DNA of 64,000 nucleotides from Rhodopseudomonas rhenobacensis (GCF_014203125.1 NZ_JACHIH010000001.1:62001-126000); one strand, 5' to 3'. Counted from the first letter of the stretch, positions 38,589-48,617 are shown. The notes: generated from the letters alone by a model not told the origin. Made by a program: numbers and translations.

Positions 38589-40238
38589 TTATTCGGCTGC
38601 CTGAAGCGCAACGCTCGGCTGCGTTTCCGATGACTCGCCGGTACGGACCGTCATCCAGAGGTTATAGGCCATGATCAGCGCGCCGCAGAGGAACAGGCCG
38701 CCGCCGGCCGCGCGGATGATGTAGAACGGATGCATCGCTTCCACGCTTTCGATGAAGGAATATTCCAGGAAGCCGAGCGAGGTGTAGGCGCGCCACATCA
38801 GGCCCTGCAGAATTCCCGACACCCACATCGCCGAGATGTAGAGCACGATGCCGAGCGTCGCGATCCAGAAGTGCCAGTTCACCAGCTTCAGCGAGTACAG
38901 CTGCTTGCGGTTCCAGACCCACGGCACCAGGCAGTACAGCGCGCCGAACGAGACGAAGCCGACCCAGCCGAGTGCGCCGGAGTGGACGTGGCCGACGGTC
39001 CAGTCGGTGTAGTGGCTGAGCGAGTTGACGACCTTGATCGCCATCATCGGGCCTTCGAAGGTCGACATGCCGTAGAACGCCACCGAGACCACCAGCATGC
39101 GCAGCACCGGATCGGTGCGCAGCTTGTCCCAGGCCCCCGACAGCGTCATCAGGCCGTTGATCATGCCGCCCCAGGACGGCATCCACAGCATGATCGAGAA
39201 GGTCATGCCGAGCGTCTGGGTCCAATCCGGCAGCGCGGTGTAGTGCAGGTGATGAGGGCCGGCCCAGATGTAGAGGAAGATCAGCGCCCAGAAGTGGATG
39301 ATCGAGAGCCGATAGGAATAGATCGGCCGCTCGGCGCGCTTCGGGATGAAGTAGTACATGATGGCGAGGAAGCCGGCGGTGAGGAAGAAGCCGACCGCGT
39401 TATGGCCGTACCACCACTGGAACATGGCGTCCTGCACGCCGCCCCAGGCGATGTAGGACTTCGAGCCGAACCACGACACCGGCACCGCGGGATTGTTGCC
39501 GAGATGCAGCACCGCGATGGTGATGATGAAGGCGAGATAGAACCAGTTCGCCACGAAGATGTGCGGTTCCTTGCGCTTCACCAGCGTCATCAGGAACACC
39601 AAGAGATAGGTGACCCAGACCACGGTGAGCAGCGCGTCGGCGTACCATTCCGGCTCGGCATATTCCTTGGACTGGGTGACGCCCAGCAGATAGCCGGTGC
39701 CGGCGATCAGGATGAAGACGTTGTAGCCGATCACCACGAACCATGGCGCCAGATCGCCGGCGAGCCGCACCCGCGAGGTCTTCTGCACCACGTAGAACGA
39801 GGTCGCCAGCAGCACGTTGCCGCCGAAGGCGAACACCACCGCGGAGGTGTGCAGCGGGCGGAGCCGGCCGAAATTGACCCATTGGGCGACATTCAGCCCG
39901 GGGAACGCCAGCTCGAGGGCAATGTAGAGCCCGACGCTGAAGCCGGCGATGCCCCAGAACATCGCCATGAAGGAGCAGAATTTCACCGGGCCGAAATTGT
40001 AGTTCGGCACCCCGTTGATTTCCTGCGGCGGACGCGCGGCCGGCCGGCTGGAAAACCGGGTGATGATCGCGAACACCGCCCAGGCGCTGATCGCGGCGCC
40101 GATGGCGGCGTGGAAGGCAAAGGCGGAGTCCTGGGCTTTGATCACGCCGAGGACACAAAGCGCTGCCATCACGGTGAACAGGGCGATCATGCCCCCTTCG
40201 CCGATGGTTATCCGTTTCGAAGTCAGGGCCTGGTTCAT
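38589..40238 (-). CDS. fixN: cbb3 cytochrome c oxidase catalytic subunit FixN/CcoN
   Basis: The oxygen-reducing subunit of the high-affinity cbb3 oxidase. The 549-residue protein has about 12 membrane segments with haem/Cu ligand motifs [28 protein letters not shown] (the His-His CuB pair) and [14 protein letters not shown]. It leads fixNOQP and has an exact FixK-type box upstream. Confidence 0.98.
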   Translation of the reverse strand: MNQALTSKRITIGEGGMIALFTVMAALCVLGVIKAQDSAFAFHAAIGAAISAWAVFAIITRFSSRPAARPPQEINGVPNYNFGPVKFCSFMAMFWGIAGFSVGLYIALELAFPGLNVAQWVNFGRLRPLHTSAVVFAFGGNVLLATSFYVVQKTSRVRLAGDLAPWFVVIGYNVFILIAGTGYLLGVTQSKEYAEPEWYADALLTVVWVTYLLVFLMTLVKRKEPHIFVANWFYLAFIITIAVLHLGNNPAVPVSWFGSKSYIAWGGVQDAMFQWWYGHNAVGFFLTAGFLAIMYYFIPKRAERPIYSYRLSIIHFWALIFLYIWAGPHHLHYTALPDWTQTLGMTFSIMLWMPSWGGMINGLMTLSGAWDKLRTDPVLRMLVVSVAFYGMSTFEGPMMAIKVVNSLSHYTDWTVGHVHSGALGWVGFVSFGALYCLVPWVWNRKQLYSLKLVNWHFWIATLGIVLYISAMWVSGILQGLMWRAYTSLGFLEYSFIESVEAMHPFYIIRAAGGGLFLCGALIMAYNLWMTVRTGESSETQPSVALQAAE

Positions 40239-40303
40239 CGTTTTCAGTTCTTCTTCAGGGCGGGGTCTGGTGAGTCACCAACCCGAGTTTCATGTCACCG
40301 GGT

Positions 40304-40317
40304 TTGATCGAAATCAA
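40304..40317. promoter_or_regulatory. FixK/FNR-type box for fixNOQP
   Basis: TTGATCGAAATCAA matches TTGAT-N4-ATCAA exactly. It lies about 66 bases before the fixN ATG, in keeping with class II activation by FixK under low oxygen. A degenerate site, GTGATCTAGGTCAA (8 of 10), lies at 40435-40448. Confidence 0.85.
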
Positions 40318-40497
40318 ATTGCGCAAATCTTGGGCAACAAGGCACAACTCATCCGGGAATTGCCCCAGCGAGTGAAATTCTTTCGCAATTTGAAAAGGAT
40401 ACAGAGTCCGCCTGGCGAACTGCGGCAATTTGTTGTGATCTAGGTCAAATGTCCAAACCAAAGTCTTATGCCGCGTTGCAACTTTATCACGTGTGAC

Positions 40498-41418
40498 TCA
40501 GCCGCGCTGCAACTGATAGGCCTGTAAATGTGTGAAGATGACACGCAATCGCGGTGATGGCGTCTTGGCGGCCTCGCCGCGGGCGATCAAATCGCCGATC
40601 ACATGCTCCGATTCGATCGGCGCCCCGGCCTGGATGTCGCGGAACATCGACGCGGTCAGCGGCGAGCCGGCCGCCGTCACCATGCCGCGGGTCCGCTCCA
40701 GGAACGGCGCGCGCGGCGGATAGCCGGCCGCCTCGGCCACCGCGGTGCATTCGTCGAGCACGCCGAGGATGAAATCGGCGCCGCCTGGCGCTGCCAGCAC
40801 GACGCCGACCGGCGCCCGCATCGCGCAGGTCGCCCCGGCCAGCGTCGCCAGGAACACCCACTTCTCCCACATCTCCTGAAGAATCGCCGGCGAGGCATGG
40901 ACCTCGAACATCGCGCTGGACAACGCCGCGGTGATCGCCTCGACCCGGGCCGACAGCGCGCCGTCACGCTCGCCGAAGGTGATGGAATGCATCGGCGCGA
41001 GCTGCACCACTTCGCGCTTGGCATTCAGCGTCGCCGCCACCACGCATTGCCCGCCGAGCACCCGGTCGCCGCCGAATTTGCGGTCCAGCACGTCGAGATG
41101 CGCCATGCCGTTGAGCAGCGGCAGGATCGCGGTGGCGGGCCCGACCGCCGGCGCGAACGCGGCGATGGCGTCGTCGAGATCGAACGCCTTGCAGCTCAAG
41201 AGCACCAGATCGAACGACGGCTGCAGATCCGCCGCCAGCACGGTCGGCGGATCGGGCAGCGTGACATCGCCGTGCGGGCTGTTGAGCACCAGCCCTTGCG
41301 CCTTCAGTTCGGCGGCGCGCTTCGGCCGCACCAGGAACGTCACGTCGCGCCCGGCCTGCAATAGCCGCCCGCCGAAATAGCCGCCGATCGCCCCGGCGCC
41401 GACCACGAGTATGCGCAT
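40498..41418 (-). CDS. panE: 2-dehydropantoate 2-reductase family protein
   Basis: Reduces ketopantoate to pantoate with NADPH in pantothenate synthesis. The 306-residue protein has an N-terminal Rossmann motif (VVGAGAIGGYFGGRL, about 5-19), LLSCKAFDLD with the likely catalytic Lys, LLNGMAHLD, and EMWEKWVFLATLAG in the C-terminal helical domain. Several paralogues with other substrates exist in this clade, so the panE assignment is provisional. Confidence 0.82.
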   Translation of the reverse strand: MRILVVGAGAIGGYFGGRLLQAGRDVTFLVRPKRAAELKAQGLVLNSPHGDVTLPDPPTVLAADLQPSFDLVLLSCKAFDLDDAIAAFAPAVGPATAILPLLNGMAHLDVLDRKFGGDRVLGGQCVVAATLNAKREVVQLAPMHSITFGERDGALSARVEAITAALSSAMFEVHASPAILQEMWEKWVFLATLAGATCAMRAPVGVVLAAPGGADFILGVLDECTAVAEAAGYPPRAPFLERTRGMVTAAGSPLTASMFRDIQAGAPIESEHVIGDLIARGEAAKTPSPRLRVIFTHLQAYQLQRG

Positions 41419-41491
41419 CGTCCGAATCCTTTGTTGTCTTGGCGGCGTTTGTACAGCCGCGCGGGCGTTGGACCAAGCACCCGCGGCTGCG

Positions 41492-42229
41492 CTACCATTT
41501 CTCGCCGAACGGGCGGATCTCCATCTCGAAGGACCAGGCGCTCTTCGGCTGCTGATAGAGCTGCCAATACGATTCCGCGACCGACGAAGGCGGCATCAAC
41601 AGATCGGGATTGTCCAGCGCCGCCTTGCCCCACAGCTCAACGCGGCGCTCGCGCACCCAGGCGGTGTCGACCCCGGAATCGATCACCAGATGCGCGACGT
41701 GGATGTTCTTCGGCCCCAATTCGCGCGCCATCGCCTGCGCCACCGCGCGCAGCCCGAATTTGGCCGAGGCGAACGCCGCAAAGCCGGAGCCGCCACGCAA
41801 CGACGCGGTCGCGCCGGTGAAAAAGATGTTGCCCGCGCCGCGCGGCAGCATCAGCCGCGCGGATTCGCGGCCGGCCAGAAACCCCGCCCAACAGGCCATC
41901 TCCCAGACCTTGCGAAACACCCGGTCGGTGGTGTCGAGGATCGGAAAATTGACGTTGGCGCCGACGTTGAAGATGCAAACCTCGAGCGGCGCATAAGCGT
42001 CGGCTTCGTCGAGGAAGGCCGCGACCTGATCCGCCTCGCGCGCATCCAGCGACCGCGCCACGATGCTGCCGCCTGCGGCCTCGATCTGTCCGACCAGGGG
42101 CGCGAGCTTGGCGCCGTCGCGTCGCCCGGCGAACACCGTGAAGCCCTCGGCGGCGAATTTCTTGGCGATCTCGGCGCCGATGTAATCGCCGGCGCCGATC
42201 ACCGCGACGGTGGCATTGCGTGGTGACAT
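41492..42229 (-). CDS. Short-chain dehydrogenase/reductase with Phe at the catalytic Tyr position
   Basis: A 245-residue SDR. The cofactor motif is GAGDYIGAEIA (12-22); Ser143 (GATAS) is in place, but the YxxxK motif reads FASAK (Phe153, Lys157). FNVGANVN replaces NNAG. This may lack ordinary oxidoreductase activity or use another proton donor. The ATG at 42229 follows a GGAG site. Substrate unknown. Confidence 0.85.
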   Translation of the reverse strand: MSPRNATVAVIGAGDYIGAEIAKKFAAEGFTVFAGRRDGAKLAPLVGQIEAAGGSIVARSLDAREADQVAAFLDEADAYAPLEVCIFNVGANVNFPILDTTDRVFRKVWEMACWAGFLAGRESARLMLPRGAGNIFFTGATASLRGGSGFAAFASAKFGLRAVAQAMARELGPKNIHVAHLVIDSGVDTAWVRERRVELWGKAALDNPDLLMPPSSVAESYWQLYQQPKSAWSFEMEIRPFGEKW

Positions 42230-42293
42230 GGGGTTCTCCTCACTCAACGATGAAGGATTTGCGGCGAAATCAGTCGGAAACGATGCCTCAACT

Positions 42294-42403
42294 CGTCATT
42301 GCGAGGAGCTCTTGCGACGAAGCAATCCAGGGCCCCGCATGAGGCCCCTGGATTGCTTCGCTCTTCGGCCGGCGCACCGCGCCGTCCTCGGCTCGCAATG
42401 ACG
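42294..42403. repeat. Palindromic element with 12-base terminal inverted repeats
   Basis: Begins CGTCATTGCGAG and ends CTCGCAATGACG, a perfect 12-base inverted pair. Inside, GAAGCAATCCAGGGCC faces GGCCCCTGGATTGCTTC. About 110 bases, filling the gap between two genes of the same direction. Confidence 0.85.
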
Positions 42404-42431
42404 GCAGGCGCACGTCCGGAATCGCCGGTCA

Positions 42432-43031
42432 CTACCCATACATCTCCTCGACCTCGCGCAATTGTTCCTTCCCAAAAAACATCTCGTCGCCGACGAAAAA
42501 CGTCGGCGCGCCGAATACGCCGCGCGCCACTGCGCGTTGGGTGTTGTCGATCAATTTCGCCTTGACCTCCGGCTGCTGCGCCTGTGCGAACAGTTTGTCG
42601 GCGTCGAGCCCGGATGCCGTCAGCGCCTGCAACGCCACCTCCGGGTCATCCATCTTCTTCGGCTCCGCCCACATGTGATGGAACGCGGCGTCGATATAGC
42701 GCGCGAACACGCCGTCCTGCTGCGCCGCCACCGCGGCGCGCATCAGGTTGAGCGTGTTGACCGGAAAATGGGGATTCCACACATAGGGCGTGATATGGTA
42801 GCGCCGCACGAAGCGCTCGGTTTCAAGCCTGTAAAACTCCGGCTTGTTCTTGACCCCGGCCAGCGTTTCCGCCGGCGAACGGTTGTTGGTGGCCTTGAAG
42901 ATGCCGCCGAGCAGCACCGGCACGTAGTCGAATTTGACGCCGATCCGGGCTTCGATCTCAGGGATCGCCTGGTGCGCCAGATAGGCGTTCGGACTGCCGA
43001 CATCGAACAGGAATTGCGGCGGCTGGCGCAT
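42432..43031 (-). CDS. DsbA-like 2-hydroxychromene-2-carboxylate isomerase family protein
   Basis: A 199-residue thioredoxin-fold protein of the kappa-GST/HCCA isomerase type. FLFDVGSPNAYLAHQAI (about 8-24) replaces the CxxC of DsbA with the SPNAY form used for glutathione binding. FGAPTFFVGDEMFFGKEQL is the conserved cis-Pro segment. It may act in aromatic compound breakdown; substrate unknown. Confidence 0.87.
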   Translation of the reverse strand: MRQPPQFLFDVGSPNAYLAHQAIPEIEARIGVKFDYVPVLLGGIFKATNNRSPAETLAGVKNKPEFYRLETERFVRRYHITPYVWNPHFPVNTLNLMRAAVAAQQDGVFARYIDAAFHHMWAEPKKMDDPEVALQALTASGLDADKLFAQAQQPEVKAKLIDNTQRAVARGVFGAPTFFVGDEMFFGKEQLREVEEMYG

Positions 43032-43236
43032 GGTTTTCTCCCGGGCGCGGCGGGTCGGCCGCTTTATATGATCATGATCATTTAACCCAGCCTATCCGAT
43101 CGGTCCGGCCCGATCAATGGCCGCCGCGGCCGCCCACCACCACCGCGACACGACATCCGGTGCTATAGATCGGCGGCGGCGCTCGACTTTTGCCGGGCGG
43201 ACTGCCACCACGGAGCCGTCGTCAAGGAGGGATCTC

Positions 43237-43905
43237 ATGCTCACCGTTCACCACCTCAACAATTCACGCTCGCAGCGGGTGCTGTGGCTCCTGGAAGAAC
43301 TCGGCGTGCCTTACGAGATCGTGCGCTATCAGCGCCAGCCGGACATGCTGGCGCCGCCGGAACTGCGCGCCATCCATCCGCTCGGCAAATCCCCGGTGAT
43401 CACCGACAACGGCGCCACCATCGCGGAATCCGGCGCCATCATCGACTACATCATCACAGCCTACGGCAACGGCCGGCTGATCCCGCCGCCCGACACCCCG
43501 GAGCGGCTGCGCTACACCTATTGGCTGCACTATGCCGAAGGCTCGGCGATGCCGCCGCTGCTACTGAAGCTGCTGTTCACCATGATCCCGACCCGCGCGC
43601 CGGCGCTGCTGCGGCCGTTGGTGCGGATGATCACCACGCCGGTGCTGACGACGTTCATCGAGCCGCAATTGCAGCAACACATGGCGTTCTGGGAAAGCGA
43701 ACTCGGCAACAGTGAGTGGTTCGCCGGCTCCGAGTTCACCGCCGCCGACGTTCAGATGAGCTTTCCGTTGGAGGCGGCCTCGGCGCGCGGCGGGCTCGAC
43801 GGCAGATATCCGAAGACGCAGGCTCTGCTCGAGCGCATCCACGCCCGCCCGGCCTACGCCCGTGCGCTGCAAAAGGGCGGGCCGTATACGATCGGCCAAG
43901 CGTAG
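43237..43905 (+). CDS. Glutathione S-transferase family protein
   Basis: A 222-residue GST. The N-terminal thioredoxin-like domain has NNSRSQRVLWLLEELGVPYEI (about 8-28), HPLGKSPVITDNG and the ESGAIIDYI glutathione site; the C-terminal helical domain has FTAADVQMSFPL. The ATG at 43237 has a strong AAGGAGGG site. Divergent from the DsbA-like gene. Confidence 0.92.
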   Translation: MLTVHHLNNSRSQRVLWLLEELGVPYEIVRYQRQPDMLAPPELRAIHPLGKSPVITDNGATIAESGAIIDYIITAYGNGRLIPPPDTPERLRYTYWLHYAEGSAMPPLLLKLLFTMIPTRAPALLRPLVRMITTPVLTTFIEPQLQQHMAFWESELGNSEWFAGSEFTAADVQMSFPLEAASARGGLDGRYPKTQALLERIHARPAYARALQKGGPYTIGQA

Positions 43906-44084
43906 CAGCAGATCGAGCGATTGATGTTGAGCGTGTCCCGGACGCCGAGCAGCGCGCTTGCGCTGCGAGGCGAGCCGGGACCGTTCCAGACGCTGCCGTC
44001 GTAACGGCCCCGGATCTGCGGCGCAGCATGCCGCCAATGCGGCGTGCTGCGCCGCGTCCGGGGCACGTCACCAAATTGGGTCCG

Positions 44085-44981
44085 CTACCCCTTCGCCTTC
44101 GCGGCATCGACCGAGGGCAGCGCCATCACGCTGACGCCGGGCGGCGGCACGTCGTCGTCCGGCACGAAGAAATCCGACATCAGCGGCACGCTCGGATCAA
44201 CCCGGTAGCGCTCGAAATCGGTGACGCCCGCGGCATGCAGCACCTTGTCGTCGATGCAGAATTGCCCGGTGAACTCGCGCGACGGCTTGCAGAAGATCTC
44301 ATAGGCCGCGTCGCCCATGATCTCCGGGGTGCGGCTGGCGCGCATCATGGCGTCGCCGCCTAAGAGATTGCCGACCGCGGCGGTGGCGATGGTGGTGCGC
44401 GGCCACAGCGCGTTGACGGCGATGCCGGCGCGCTTCTGTTCGCCGGAGAGCCCCAGCACGCACATGCTCATGCCGAACTTCGCCATGGTGTAGGCGGTGG
44501 AGTGTTCGAACCACTTTTGCTTCATGTCGAGCGGCGGCGACAGCATCAGGATGTGCGGGTTGTCGGCCTTCTTCAAATGCGGGATGCAATATTTCGACAC
44601 CATGAAGGTGCCGCGGGTATTGATCCCCATCATCAGGTCGAACCGCTTCATGTCGGTATTTTGTGAGTTGGTGAGACTGATCGCGCTGGCATTGTTGACG
44701 CAGATATCGAGCCCGCCGAATTCGGCGACGGTTTTGTCGATCGCGGCGATCACCTGGGCCTCGTCGCGGATGTCGCACAGGATCGGCAAGGCGTTGCCGC
44801 CTGCCGCGCGGACTTCGTCGGCGGCGGTGTAGATCGTGCCGGCAAGCTTCGGATGCGGCTCGGCAGTCTTGGCGGCGATCGCCACATTGGCGCCGTCGCG
44901 CGCCGCGCGCAACGCGATCGCCAAGCCGATGCCGCGGCTACCGCCGGAAATGAACAGCGTCTTGCCATTCAGTGATGCCAT
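44085..44981 (-). CDS. Short-chain dehydrogenase/reductase, HSDL2-like
   Basis: A 298-residue SDR with intact motifs: GGSRGIGLAIA (cofactor), CVNNASAI, Ser in LMLSPPL, and YTMAKFGM (YxxxK). The C-terminal extension and MKQKWFEHSTAY region resemble hydroxysteroid dehydrogenase-like proteins. The ATG at 44981 has a GAGGGGA site. Likely acts on a fatty acyl or steroid-like substrate; not certain. Confidence 0.87.
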   Translation of the reverse strand: MASLNGKTLFISGGSRGIGLAIALRAARDGANVAIAAKTAEPHPKLAGTIYTAADEVRAAGGNALPILCDIRDEAQVIAAIDKTVAEFGGLDICVNNASAISLTNSQNTDMKRFDLMMGINTRGTFMVSKYCIPHLKKADNPHILMLSPPLDMKQKWFEHSTAYTMAKFGMSMCVLGLSGEQKRAGIAVNALWPRTTIATAAVGNLLGGDAMMRASRTPEIMGDAAYEIFCKPSREFTGQFCIDDKVLHAAGVTDFERYRVDPSVPLMSDFFVPDDDVPPPGVSVMALPSVDAAKAKG

Positions 44982-45087
44982 GTTTCGTCCCCTCGGTGCA
45001 TGCGCGGTTTCCGCGCTGCAATGCTTGTAAGTCGGGATCGGTGAGAATTGAAGCGCAACGGCGACGATCGCCGCTCTGCCGCTAGGC

Positions 45088-45315
45088 ACCCCCACCCCCG
45101 ACCCGTCCCCGCAAGGGGGAGGGGGGCGCGCCGCGTTGCGGGGAAGTTATGCCCCTCTCCCAAGAGTGCGCCGAGGCTAAGTGCGAAATTATTCCGCTTC
45201 AAGGAAACAGGCCTCCTGCCAAAGCGCCCCGAAGCCGCTGCTGAGTAGTCGTTGGCGCCTCCGCGCATGCTGCCTGCTCCCCTCCCCCTTGCGGGGAGGG
45301 GTCGGGGGTGGGGGT
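45088..45315. repeat. Pair of inverted GC-rich elements around a 154-base spacer
   Basis: A 37-base block at 45088-45124 (ACCCCCACCCCCGACC..., containing CCCCGCAAGGGGG) reappears in inverse orientation at 45279-45315 with one mismatch. The intervening 154 bases have no recognised gene. The structure could be a small non-autonomous element or two independent repeats. Confidence 0.75.
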
Positions 45316-45349
45316 ATGTGTTTGACGGTGCCGATCAACGCATAGCGCG

Positions 45350-47113
45350 CTACTCCGCCACGGCCGCCGCCCCGCGGGTGCGTGGGTCCGGCGCGCCGCG
45401 GACGCCGTCCTTGGCTACGAAAATCGAATTCGCCGAGGTCTGGCCCAGCGGCGCCACGACGACGTGGCCCTTGGCGCGCAGCGCGGCGATCACCGCTTCG
45501 GGAAAGCCGTGCTCGATCCGCACCTCGTCGGGCAGCCATTGATGATGCAGCCGCGGCGCCGCCACCGCGGCAGCGATGTCCATGTTGTAGTCCAGCACGT
45601 CGACGATCACCTGCAGCGTCGTGGAGATGATCCGGCTGCCGCCCGGCGACCCTGTCACCAACACCACGCGGCCGTTCTTCAGGACCAGCGTCGGCGACAT
45701 CGACGACAGCGGGCGCTTGCCCGGCCCCGGCAGATTGGCCTCGAAGCCGACCAGCCCGAAGGCGTTCGAGGCGCCCGGCGCCGCGGTGAAATCGTCGAGT
45801 TCGTTGTTCAACAGCACGCCGGTGCCGTCGGCGACGAGGCCGAGCCCATAGCTGAAATTCAGCGTGTAGGTGTTGCTGACCGCGTTGCCGTCGGCATCGA
45901 CCACCGAATAATGCGTGGTGTTTTCGCCCTCGCGCGGCGGCAGCGCCGGCAAGGCGTCGGTCCAGGGCGTGGCGCGGTCGGGATCGATGCCGGCGCGCTG
46001 CTTCGTCGCATAGTCCTTTGATAGCAACGCCGCGAGCGGCGCGTCGACGAAGGCCGGGTCGCCGAGATAGCGCGCGCGGTCGGCATAGCCGCGCTTCATC
46101 GCCTCGATCAGCAGGTGAAGCGAGGCCGCGGAGCCCTGTGGAAGTTCGCGCAGTTGAAAGCCTTCGAGAATGTTCAGGCTCTCGATCAGCACGGTGCCGC
46201 CGGACGACGGCAGCGGCATCGCCACGATATCGTAACCGCGATAAGTCCCGCGCAGCGGCGCCCGCAGCACCGGCTGATAGGCTTTCAGATCGGCGGGCGT
46301 GATGATGCCGCCGGCGTCGCTAATGCCGCGCGCGAGCTTCTCGGCCACCTCGCCTTGATAGAATCCGTTCGGCCCCTGGTCGGCGATCGCGCCGAGCGTC
46401 GCGGCGAGATCGTGCTGCACCAACTTGTCGCCGCCCTGCAGCGACGTGCCGTCGGCCCGCGAGAAGATTTTCTGCGTCGCTGGCCAGCGCGCCAGCCGCT
46501 TGTGCCAATCCGGCAGCGTATCGGCGGTGTCGTCGGCAATCACGAAGCCGTCGCGCGCCAACGCGATCGCCGGCTGCAGGATGTCCGCGAGGGTGAATTT
46601 GCCCGAGCCGTATTTCTGCAGCGCCAGCGCAAGCCCTGCGACGGTTCCCGGCACGCCGATGCCGAGCGCGGAATCGCGCGACTTCGCGTTGTCCGGCTTG
46701 CCGTCTGGCCCAAGAAACATGTTGCGCGTGGCCGCGGCCGGCGCGGTCTCGCGATAATCCAGCGCGATGTCGTCGTTCTCTTTGACGCGATGGATCACCA
46801 TGAAGCCGCCGCCGCCGAGATTTCCCGCGCGCGGATACGTCACGGCCAGCGCAAAGCCGGTGGCGACCGCGGCGTCGACGGCGTTGCCGCCCTTCGCCAG
46901 AACATCGCGGCCGATCGTGGCGGCGAGCCGCTCCTGCGCCACCACCATGCCGCGCGCGCCGGCCACCGCGGGCGCAACCGCCGCCGGCATCGCGCCGCCG
47001 CGGATATCCTGGGCTTGCGCGCCAGCGCCAACGAGCCCGAGCAGCGCCGTCACAACGCTGCAACACACCAGCCGCAGAACGGACCGCGACCTCGGCGGAC
47101 TTAATCTCACCAT
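45350..47113 (-). CDS. ggt: Gamma-glutamyltranspeptidase
   Basis: Periplasmic Ntn-hydrolase that transfers or hydrolyses gamma-glutamyl groups of glutathione. The 587-residue precursor has a signal peptide (about 1-34, ending AQAQ), the large subunit with NLGGGGFMVIHR, and the autocleavage site GENTTHYSVVD, where the first Thr (about residue 399) is the nucleophile. SSMSPTLV and TGSPGGSRI follow. The ATG at 47113 is preferred to a GTG at 47119. Confidence 0.95.
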   Translation of the reverse strand: MVRLSPPRSRSVLRLVCCSVVTALLGLVGAGAQAQDIRGGAMPAAVAPAVAGARGMVVAQERLAATIGRDVLAKGGNAVDAAVATGFALAVTYPRAGNLGGGGFMVIHRVKENDDIALDYRETAPAAATRNMFLGPDGKPDNAKSRDSALGIGVPGTVAGLALALQKYGSGKFTLADILQPAIALARDGFVIADDTADTLPDWHKRLARWPATQKIFSRADGTSLQGGDKLVQHDLAATLGAIADQGPNGFYQGEVAEKLARGISDAGGIITPADLKAYQPVLRAPLRGTYRGYDIVAMPLPSSGGTVLIESLNILEGFQLRELPQGSAASLHLLIEAMKRGYADRARYLGDPAFVDAPLAALLSKDYATKQRAGIDPDRATPWTDALPALPPREGENTTHYSVVDADGNAVSNTYTLNFSYGLGLVADGTGVLLNNELDDFTAAPGASNAFGLVGFEANLPGPGKRPLSSMSPTLVLKNGRVVLVTGSPGGSRIISTTLQVIVDVLDYNMDIAAAVAAPRLHHQWLPDEVRIEHGFPEAVIAALRAKGHVVVAPLGQTSANSIFVAKDGVRGAPDPRTRGAAAVAE

Positions 47114-47197
47114 GAACACCTTCTCATTGCCGAGGATGCTATATTGCTTCCGAGGCGATAAGCAAAACCTCGACCATCATTCGGGAGGAACTTGGGC

Positions 47198-48586
47198 ATG
47201 GCGGACAGCCTCGCCGCCGGCGCGCCACACGCCGCCGCCGCACCACGCTATCCGCGGCGCTCCGCGGTGGTCGGCTGGATCCTGTTCGATTGGGCGGCGC
47301 AGCCTTATTTCACGCTGATCACCACCTTCATCTTCGCGCCGTATTTCACCACGTTCGTCGCCGCCGATCCGGCGCAGGGCCAATCGCTGTGGGGTTTTGC
47401 CACCGGCGCTGCAGGACTCGTGATCGCGCTGGCCTCGCCGGTGCTCGGCGCGATTGCGGATGCCTCCGGCCGGCGCAAGCCGTGGATCTTCGGCTTCGGC
47501 GCGCTTCTCGTGATCGGCTCCTGCGCGATGTGGTTCGGCCGGCCCGGTGACCAAAGCGTGATCCTGCCGCTGCTGATCGCCTACGGCGTAGCGACCATCG
47601 GCGTCGAATTCGCCACCGTGTTCAACAACGCGATGATGCCGCATCTGGTGCCGCCGGAGCAGATCGGGCGATTGTCCGGCACCGGCTGGGCCACCGGCTA
47701 TGTCGGCGGCATCCTGTCGCTCGTTCTGGTGCTGGGATTTCTCGCCGGCAGTCCCGAAACCGGGCGCACGCTGTTCGGCCTCACGCCATGGTTCGGGCTC
47801 GACCCTTTGACGCATCAGGGCGACCGCATCACCGGGCCGCTGACCGGGATCTGGTTCGTGATCTTCGTGCTGCCGATGTTTCTTTTGACGCCGGATTTTC
47901 CGGCCAAGCGCAAGCTCGGCGCCGCGGTGCGCGAGGGCCTGCGCGAGCTTAAGGAAACCTTGCGCGAACTGCCGAAGCATCGCTCGATGGCGATGTTCCT
48001 GCTCGCCAACATGATCTACACCGACGGCCTGGTGTCGCTGTTCGCATTCGGCGGCATCTACGCCGCCGGCACCTTCGGCTGGCACACCCTGCAGATCGGC
48101 AGCTTCGGGATTCTTTTGGCGATCGCCGCCACCTTCGGCGCTTATCTCGGCGGCAAGCTCGACGACGCGCTGGGGCCGAAGCGGGTGATCGCCGGCAGCA
48201 TGATGTTGTTGCTGATCGCGGTGCTCGGCATCCTGTTGATCGAGCGGGATTCCATCCTGTTCATTGCGGTGACGCCGCCGCAGCCCGGCGGCGCGCTGTT
48301 CGCGGCGCCCGCGGAAAAGGCTTATCTGTTGCTCGGCTGTCTGATCGGCATCGCCGGCGGGCCGCTGCAGGCGGCGTCGCGCTCGCTGTTGATCCACATG
48401 GCGCCGAAACACCGCATCGCGCAGTTCTTCGGGCTGTTCGCGCTGACCGGAAAAGTCACCTCGTTCATCGGCCCGATGCTGATCGGCGCGGTGACCGCAA
48501 TCACCATGAGCCAGAAGGCGGGAATGGCGGTGCTGGTGCTGTTCTTCGTCGCCGGGCTGGCGTTGCTGGCGAAGGTGCGGAGTTAG
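47198..48586 (+). CDS. MFS transporter, UMF1/Atg22-like
   Basis: A 462-residue membrane protein with about 12 predicted segments. Features of the UMF1 family include FDWAAQPYFTLITTFIFAPYF (about 27-47), FNNAMMPHLVP, GTGWATGYVGGI and NMIYTDGLVSLFAFGGIYAAG. The ATG at 47198 follows GGGAGGAA. Substrate unknown; amino acid export is described for distant relatives. Divergent from ggt. Confidence 0.88.
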   Translation: MADSLAAGAPHAAAAPRYPRRSAVVGWILFDWAAQPYFTLITTFIFAPYFTTFVAADPAQGQSLWGFATGAAGLVIALASPVLGAIADASGRRKPWIFGFGALLVIGSCAMWFGRPGDQSVILPLLIAYGVATIGVEFATVFNNAMMPHLVPPEQIGRLSGTGWATGYVGGILSLVLVLGFLAGSPETGRTLFGLTPWFGLDPLTHQGDRITGPLTGIWFVIFVLPMFLLTPDFPAKRKLGAAVREGLRELKETLRELPKHRSMAMFLLANMIYTDGLVSLFAFGGIYAAGTFGWHTLQIGSFGILLAIAATFGAYLGGKLDDALGPKRVIAGSMMLLLIAVLGILLIERDSILFIAVTPPQPGGALFAAPAEKAYLLLGCLIGIAGGPLQAASRSLLIHMAPKHRIAQFFGLFALTGKVTSFIGPMLIGAVTAITMSQKAGMAVLVLFFVAGLALLAKVRS

Positions 48587-48617
48587 TTCGGCGCACCGGG
48601 CCGCTCCACACTCCGCC

